NCBI GenBank assembly: GCA_034440575.1
Contig: JAOTOL010001219.1
Span: 1 to 64,000 of the forward strand
Source: Imbricaverruca yamaguchii
Lineage: Eukaryota > Arthropoda > Thecostraca > Neoverrucidae
DNA length: 64,000 nucleotides
Direction of reading: 5' to 3'
Of this stretch, positions 59,601-64,000 are shown in pieces; within the stretch, counting starts at the first letter, position 1, and each line of letters starts with the position of its first letter. The position numbers and the translations under genes were made by a program. The notes under the pieces are model-generated. The model ran no database searches and was not told where the DNA came from. It saw nothing but the letters and a program-made list of their open reading frames with translations.

Positions 59601-62322
59601 AAGCCTGTTATCCGGGTTGAGTATATGTGGTAGAAGAAGAGTCTTGGGTTATTTTACGACGCATTCAACCGCTAGGTCATATCGCGTCTCCAACCTCTCA
59701 CACCGATTAGTCGCGGGTGGACTCGGTAATGCCACCGGTTGCGAGATTCGAACCCACAATCTTGCGATCAAGAGCCCGACACTCCATCGACTGAGCTACC
59801 GCGGCCGCCTATTATGCGGTAAATGCGGTAGCATTGGTGGCGTGATGTCGGGAGGCATGGACGTTGGATATTATGTACACATTTATCCACATTGTATAGT
59901 TTTCCAAGGCCCGGTGTGGGCTTTACACAAGGACTAGATGCGATATGAGATTCTAATGATAGATACAAGCAGTAAATTAGTTAAATGTGTTGTCGTAACC
60001 GTTTAGAAAATACAGATATTTACACGACACTGTAAACAGCTATATCCTACACCGGGCTTGACTTATTTTTCGTAATTATGGGTTCGGAAAGGGACATTTT
60101 GGGGACAAAAATTGGGGGAATTTTCTATATGTTCTGACAACAGAAACTCCTTTTTAGGGTTTTCAGGAAGTGCTGGGCGAATGTATGAATAAAAAACGTA
60201 ATACGTTTGCCAACGCTGTCAAATAGTATCAAGTAACCTTCTGGAAGCCAAAGTGAGAGCACAATCTATCAGAGAAAAAAAGTTCAGTATGATATAAAAT
60301 ATGACAAGCTTATATATGGTGGTAGTTTAGCATGCGGAATATTTTAAATCAACCTTCCCGTAACCTCGGAAATATACACAAATTCAAAGCTCCTCGCACT
60401 TCCAGGACATGTATAATTCCAGCGATATCGGTTGTACTAAAAAAAACACCATGTCAATTGATTCCAGAAATAGCCACGTAGCAGGAATAGTATGCCCATA
60501 GGAGCTGATGCCTGGAAGGTACAGCCAATGTCAGGCTAGAAATTGTGTTCCTACATAACACTGTAAATGGCTGTAAGCCTCAGGTTGGTCAAACACCACG
60601 TACCTATGTGTAGCTAACTTACCTCTGCGTTAGTGAAGAGAAGAGGGTAGTCCGCCATGATCTCCTTGATAGTAGTATTTTCTTCCACGATTGCCCGCCG
60701 CCTAGCCGAGAAGGTTTCGCCCATCAAATCTTTGACGTTCACAGCATCACCCGACTTTAGCAGGTTCTTGTACGTTTCGATATCGAAGTCGCTCTTTGTA
60801 ACCTGCAAGCAGTTTTTTTTAGTGATAGTACCAAGCTAGGAACTAATGAGTTCCTAGTTTGGTAATTCGAGGTTAGGGTCACCAACTCAAAACGCATACC
60901 ATACAGATAATAAAGACAAAAGGCAACGTGACGTAACGTGACGTATATTGCATTGTGACAATACGACCTATACCAAACAAGCATGAGGTCGAAGCCCTGC
61001 AATACAAAGCCGATGGAACCCTGGATGACCACCAAAAGGACCGTCCAAACGTTTCATTGTTTTTATTTCTATGCACCCTACCATTGCCCATTTAATTCGC
61101 CGCCACCACGCAGGACAGTTGTCGGCACGTCTCCCATTACCTTTTTCGAGCGCCAGCGACGGTCGTGGTTAGGTTAAAGCCCGGAGGCTCCATGACGGAA
61201 GTCGAGCTCGTTCCCACCATTTGGGAGACAGAACATTCCTTGGCAGCGCCAGTACGTTACCTGGTGTTAGTACTACGACAGCGATGCCCGATGTATACAG
61301 TCCTTATTATCCATTTCCTGTACAAGCATTGAACACTGCGGCATAGTAAACACATGCATGACATTGCATATTAAGCTAGGGAAGCTAGTTAAATAATACA
61401 TTTCATCATTATATGTCTATTTAAACATATGCATTTAAACAGCTGTATTTCAACAGTCCATTAGTGCAGTTAACAGTCCATTCAACAGTCCATTAGTGCA
61501 ATCACTAATTTACCTGAGGTGAATAATCGGGCAAGCCCTCCACATATCGACGCTTGGGAGCGCTCCCCGTCTTGGCAGAGCCCGCTGACTTTCTTTTCTT
61601 GCCTTCCGCGCAGCCATCTGACGAGCACTTCTTCCCGGCCCTTCTTTTGTTCTTGAACTTGTCCCGCGTCATCTTTTTCACCCATTTCTGTGTAAACAAA
61701 AAAACCAAGAACTGTTGCAACCAATTCGTTGGAAAGAAGACAACCTTGCCAGGGAATTAGACCCATCCTACTACCAAGCGGCCGGACTAGCTTGCATGAC
61801 AGGAACAAATGTGTACCTTATGCATGCAACGCGAGTTCAGTCCTTTTGACATAAAGTTGATTCCGAGGTTGAAGTGATATTAAAAACGACATATTAGAAC
61901 GAATGCGATACAGCTTTAGTTTGCGTTCTTCCTAGATTTGGAGAGCAACTTTTAGTTCATGTTCTTTTAGTTTTCTGTTTATGACATTAGAACCAGCTTT
62001 TTCTTAGAGAGACAGAGAGACAGAGAGACAGAGAGACAGAGAGACAGAGAGACAGAGAGGCAGAGAGACAGAGACAGAGAGATAGTGCTTTTCCGAGTGG
62101 GATAATTTTTTAAGGACCAAAATGCAGAATCAAGCTGTTTTTCCACCCTGTAACAGCTGTTATTTAGTTAGTGCCCTGCAGATGCAAGCGTGGTGCATTG
62201 ACAAAGCACAAATTATTTCCACTGGGCAGAAAAATAGCATGTATATACCATATTCTCCTATTTGCAATAAAAATACGTACGCACGTACGTTCACACACAA
62301 GCACACACACATACATACCCAC

Positions 62323-62396
<74 letters not shown>

Positions 62397-63029
62397 CATC
62401 GATCAATATATGAGGTCAGCTTCGATGTGGAACATATCGTGATTCGAAGTTATCATATGTTGTCGATGTTTCAACCAGCCTTGACCATCTTCAGGAACTA
62501 ACAGTACGAATCACGTAGGTGCAATGTAGGCATACACATTAAGTGATGATGTATACAGTTTCAATTACAACACTTCCTATCCTGACGGCACGCGTCAAAT
62601 CAAAAGGAAATGCATATGAATATTTCGTGAAATGCGCTCATCGGACATGCAATGGTCACAATACAAGGTACACAATACACAATGCACAATAGTAATGATG
62701 CACAGGGCACACCACAAGCATGAAGAAAACTCAAGCACTTAGGCGGGCGGTAGGTGTCTATCATATAGGGGCAGATGCGTGTGTCTTTGTACGTGTATTG
62801 ATGGTGGAAGTTGTTTCCAGCTGCCGCCAGGAGCCGCTGATCACGACAGTGTAGCAGGATGGTGGTGTTGGCTGTGAATAGGTGTCTGGTGAGATGTGTG
62901 CTGTGCCCTGTTGAAAGATGACATTTTATATAGACAAATCACTTTACCTCTCATGCATCATACTCTCTAAAGTATGAGGACATATGGCACTACAAAGGCT
63001 GTAACAAATCCCACCCCAAATCCTCAAGA

Positions 63030-63094
<65 letters not shown>

Positions 63095-63982
63095 GTCTTT
63101 ATCTACATGGTTGGATAGATAGATGTGTATATACATGTACATTATATATCAGACAAGTGCACATCCTGGCCTCAGGAAGCACATAACTTAGTACTGGATT
63201 GATGGATCAGCCTCTTGTCTCACAATATAATACGCCACGTTCATATGGTACCCATACCATGGCTTCGTCGACGTTCAGGTTTCCTCGCAGGTGTGGGTAT
63301 ACGGTGAGTATCGCACCAGCCATCTTGGTATACGCAGACCTCGTTGGTTCGTCACTGGAAACAAGACATGACCTCCATACTCTTTGTCTCTCCACTACCA
63401 TGTGAGGTTCGGTTGCCTTCAACGTGCTACATCTGAGTGGTCAGAAAAATAGACCCCAGACAAGTAGGGCTATTACAGCTAATGAATGCCAACTCGTAAA
63501 AGAAGTGGGAACAAATTTAGAAGAAGTTAATCCTCGCCTTACAAACATTTGGGGCACGCTATTAAAGGCACGTCATCTGCACGACGAACATGAGGTTAAC
63601 TTAGCTACCCAGAATACTATATTGAATAAGAATACTTCACCGTATTGACATTTAAGGCCACAGAGCGCGCTATCAATACATAATATTGAAAATGGGCATA
63701 GGCTTATACAATGGCAATCATTACAGGCTTGGAATAATTATCGCCGTTAAATGTTGAACTGCACCACAAAAACACTCAAAACACAACATGACTAAACACT
63801 GACAAAAACCGGTGACATATAACGTAATAAAATAATCGTATTACCTCCCCTGGTCCGATGTGTACGAGGCATAGACAAGATCCAATATCTCAGTCCAGTC
63901 CTTCCCCGGGATTCGTTCGTTCCGTTGCAGAACTTGCTGAAGACGCCACGACAGTTGAGATGGTTGAAACCAGCCACAGCTT
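56306..63982 (-). CDS. Partial multi-exon host gene, SAMD3-like protein family
   Basis: Six minus-strand exons are visible: 63845-63982, 63258-63354, 61514-61687, 60623-60802, about 58611-58736 and 56306-56655. The first four joins keep frame (split codon AG+T, then phase 0, 0, 0), giving about 350 visible residues. In order the protein shows a helical segment, a YPxLR motif, a lysine-rich WVKKMTRDKFKNKRR stretch, YVEGLPDYSPQ, an ETFSARRRAIVEE segment followed by DYPLLF, and a C-terminal ERQQCYTV...TFIQRYVLGIDDG region. From memory this order matches animal proteins labelled sterile alpha motif domain-containing protein 3-like; the SAM domain itself would lie beyond the right edge. No biochemical function is established for the family. 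The link between the last two exons is least certain and an extra exon may lie between them. That the exons are real is well supported by phase; the family name is recognition, not a search result. Confidence 0.66.
56656..58610 (-). other. Probable intron; one doubtful extra exon
   Basis: A minus-strand open stretch at about 57547-57694 follows an acceptor-like tcaactttacag and reads FAVGSGSWWYADAMVLNLPF onward. It could start in phase 0 and end in phase 1, which would bridge the neighbouring exons, but the donor (gtcctc) is poor and I do not recognise the peptide. The rest is AT-rich with nothing I can assign. Confidence 0.25.
58611..58736 (-). CDS. SAMD3-like gene, probable fifth visible exon
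   Basis: After the acceptor gtttactgtacag the minus strand is open from FWLEMDRISCRPDFEKWARS to GPFGTVNM. It joins the preceding exon in phase 0 to give TNAEFWLEMDRI, which fits the family where an alpha-helical segment follows YPxLF. The 3' border is uncertain. A stop at 58611 (donor gtacac, phase 0) and a stop at 58625 (donor gtacgg, phase 1) are both possible, and neither donor is strong. Only the phase 1 option joins directly to the last exon. Confidence 0.52.
59425..59592 (-). pseudogene. RNase H domain fragment of a retroelement
   Basis: The minus strand reads NWYRHNIVFCWIPRHVGLAG, then NEVADIAAKHAISNG. This is the C-terminal signature of a retroelement RNase H domain: W-x-P-x-H-x-G-x-x-G-N-E-x-A-D-x-x-A, with the last catalytic aspartate in VAD. 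RNase H domains of this form occur in the I and some Jockey LINE groups and in related elements. No reverse transcriptase is seen beside it, so this is a short relic inside an intron, in the same orientation as the host gene. Confidence 0.68.
59640..59818 (-). mobile_element. tRNA-derived SINE, family 2, minus copy
   Basis: The minus strand begins with a tRNA-like head. The A box is TAGCTCAGTCGATGG (59784-59798) and the B box GGTTCGAATCTC (59743-59754), at the spacing of a true tRNA. The acceptor arms do not pair, so a working tRNA gene is unlikely. The body (attaccgagtccaccc, then agcggttgaatgcgtcg) recurs at 4066-4165 on the plus strand, which shows an interspersed family. Confidence 0.62.
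60623..60802 (-). CDS. SAMD3-like gene, fourth visible exon (TFSARRR..YPLLF core)
   Basis: This 180-bp exon of 60 codons starts after ctgcttgcag and ends CGCAGAG before the strong donor gtaagtta. It reads VTKSDFDIETYKNLLKSG, then DLMGETFSARRRAIVEE, then IKEIMADYPLLFTNAE. The pattern T-F-x-x-R-R-x-x-I-V-E, about 14 residues, then YPxLF is the most recognisable signature of the SAMD3-like family. Both borders are phase 0. The bases just before the acceptor include an A run, so the pyrimidine tract is poor. Confidence 0.7.
61514..61687 (-). CDS. SAMD3-like gene, third visible exon (basic region)
   Basis: A clear pyrimidine tract and acceptor (tttttttgtttacacag) opens this 174-bp exon of 58 codons, which ends CCT CAG before gtaaat. 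It begins KWVKKMTRDKFKNKRRAGKK, continues with a lysine/serine-rich low-complexity linker and ends KRRYVEGLPDYSPQ. A tryptophan followed by a KFKNxRR block fits the family, as does the LPDY motif. The basic linker could be a nuclear localisation signal or bind nucleic acid; that is inference. Both borders are phase 0. Confidence 0.68.
62008..62080 (+). repeat. agagacag microsatellite
   Basis: About nine units of agagacag with minor variants. Confidence 0.92.
62326..62393. repeat. TA microsatellite
   Basis: Nearly 70 bases of TA preceded by a CA-rich stretch. Confidence 0.94.
63030..63088. repeat. TA microsatellite
   Basis: About 58 bases of TA with one interruption. Confidence 0.92.
63258..63354 (-). 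CDS. SAMD3-like gene, second visible exon (YPxLR motif)
   Basis: The acceptor is cttgtttccag. The exon supplies the last base of a split serine codon, then 32 codons from DEPTRSAYTKMAGAILTVYP to NLNVDEAM. The donor is ATG followed by gtatgg, leaving phase 0. The segment TRSAYTKMAGAIL..YPHLRG fits a conserved part of SAMD3-like proteins, in which a tyrosine-rich helix precedes a YPxL motif. The donor is moderate, but its phase agrees with the next exon. Confidence 0.62.
63845..63982 (-). CDS. SAMD3-like gene, first visible exon
   Basis: On the minus strand the sequence after ttgttcgcag is open for 45 codons and ends CAG GGG AG followed by gtaata, a good donor. It reads CGWFQPSQLSWRLQQV near the start and GKDWTEILDLVYASYTSDQG at the end. 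The exon starts with one base of a split codon, so coding sequence continues upstream beyond the window edge. The leftover AG at its end joins the T that opens the next exon to make a serine codon. Confidence 0.62.
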
Positions 63983-64000
63983 CTGCGAACAATTACACAT

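Larger units (their letters stand above)
58740..60622 (-). other. Intron of the SAMD3-like gene with inserted repeats
   Basis: This intron lies between the YPLLF exon and the FWLEMDR exon. It holds a tRNA-derived SINE, an RNase H retroelement fragment and short direct repeats near 59050-59100 (aatctggtgt and gtcgtagaggta each twice). I see no further convincing exon in it. Confidence 0.45.
60803..63844. other. Introns of the SAMD3-like gene
   Basis: Between the exons lie unassigned DNA, an agagacag repeat (62008-62075) and two TA tracts. The plus-strand frames here are shadows or repeat artefacts. Confidence 0.5.

Noticed and set aside
59740..59815. Functional tRNA gene on the minus strand
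   Set aside because: The A and B boxes are good but the acceptor arms do not pair, and the body recurs as a SINE.
61482..61808. Alternative 108-codon frame over the third host exon
   Set aside because: The phase 0 frame (KWVKKMTRDKF to DYSPQ) joins both neighbouring exons and fits the family; this frame does not.

Overview
This 64 kb window is nuclear DNA of an animal, most likely an invertebrate. The evidence is spliced coding exons with GT-AG borders, CR1-type LINEs, tRNA-derived SINEs, TTAA-bounded inverted-repeat elements and a higher-order-repeat satellite. There is no bacterial gene organisation, no operon and no rRNA. The species cannot be fixed from the sequence alone. Nearly all of the window is repeat or unassigned non-coding DNA, so most long open frames are chance frames inside repeats.

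One host gene is well supported. It runs on the minus strand from beyond the right edge of the window down to about 56.3 kb. Its exons are at 63845-63982, 63258-63354, 61514-61687, 60623-60802, about 58611-58736, and 56306-56655 (stop codon). The first four joins keep the reading frame. The joined product resembles a widespread but poorly characterised animal family often labelled SAMD3-like (sterile alpha motif domain-containing protein 3-like). The N-terminal part lies outside the window.

Layout. 1-4.0 kb: one reversed TTAA element end (1773-2190) and a deleted CR1 fragment (2457-3533). 4.0-6.7 kb: two SINE families, a long TA tract and an element with inverted ends (4698-5503). 9.3-11.2 kb: two TTAA elements. 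11.2-12.7 kb: a 14-bp minisatellite. 12.7-19.5 kb: mostly unassigned. 19.5-22.4 kb: a CR1 composite with inverted pieces. 26.4-27.65 kb: a second LINE family. 28.5-29.4 kb: a CpG-rich promoter-like segment. 31.6-35.4 kb: nested TTAA elements and a homopolymer tract. 35.4-39.4 kb: the longest CR1 copy, with remnants of ORF1 (SGNH esterase-like) and ORF2 (endonuclease plus reverse transcriptase). 40.8-55.57 kb: a satellite of about 49-bp monomers interrupted by two tail-to-tail CR1 copies (41.45-45.6 kb), then organised into almost nine 1,088-bp higher-order units. 55.6-64 kb: the host gene, with a SINE and an RNase H retroelement fragment in its introns.

All CR1 copies carry stops, frameshifts or truncations, so none looks able to move on its own. 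They share a 3' end of 8-bp repeats, as expected for the CR1 clade. The points most worth a second look are the split host gene with a tandem duplication over its last codons, the higher-order satellite with its CR1-filled orientation switch, and the two TTAA element families.
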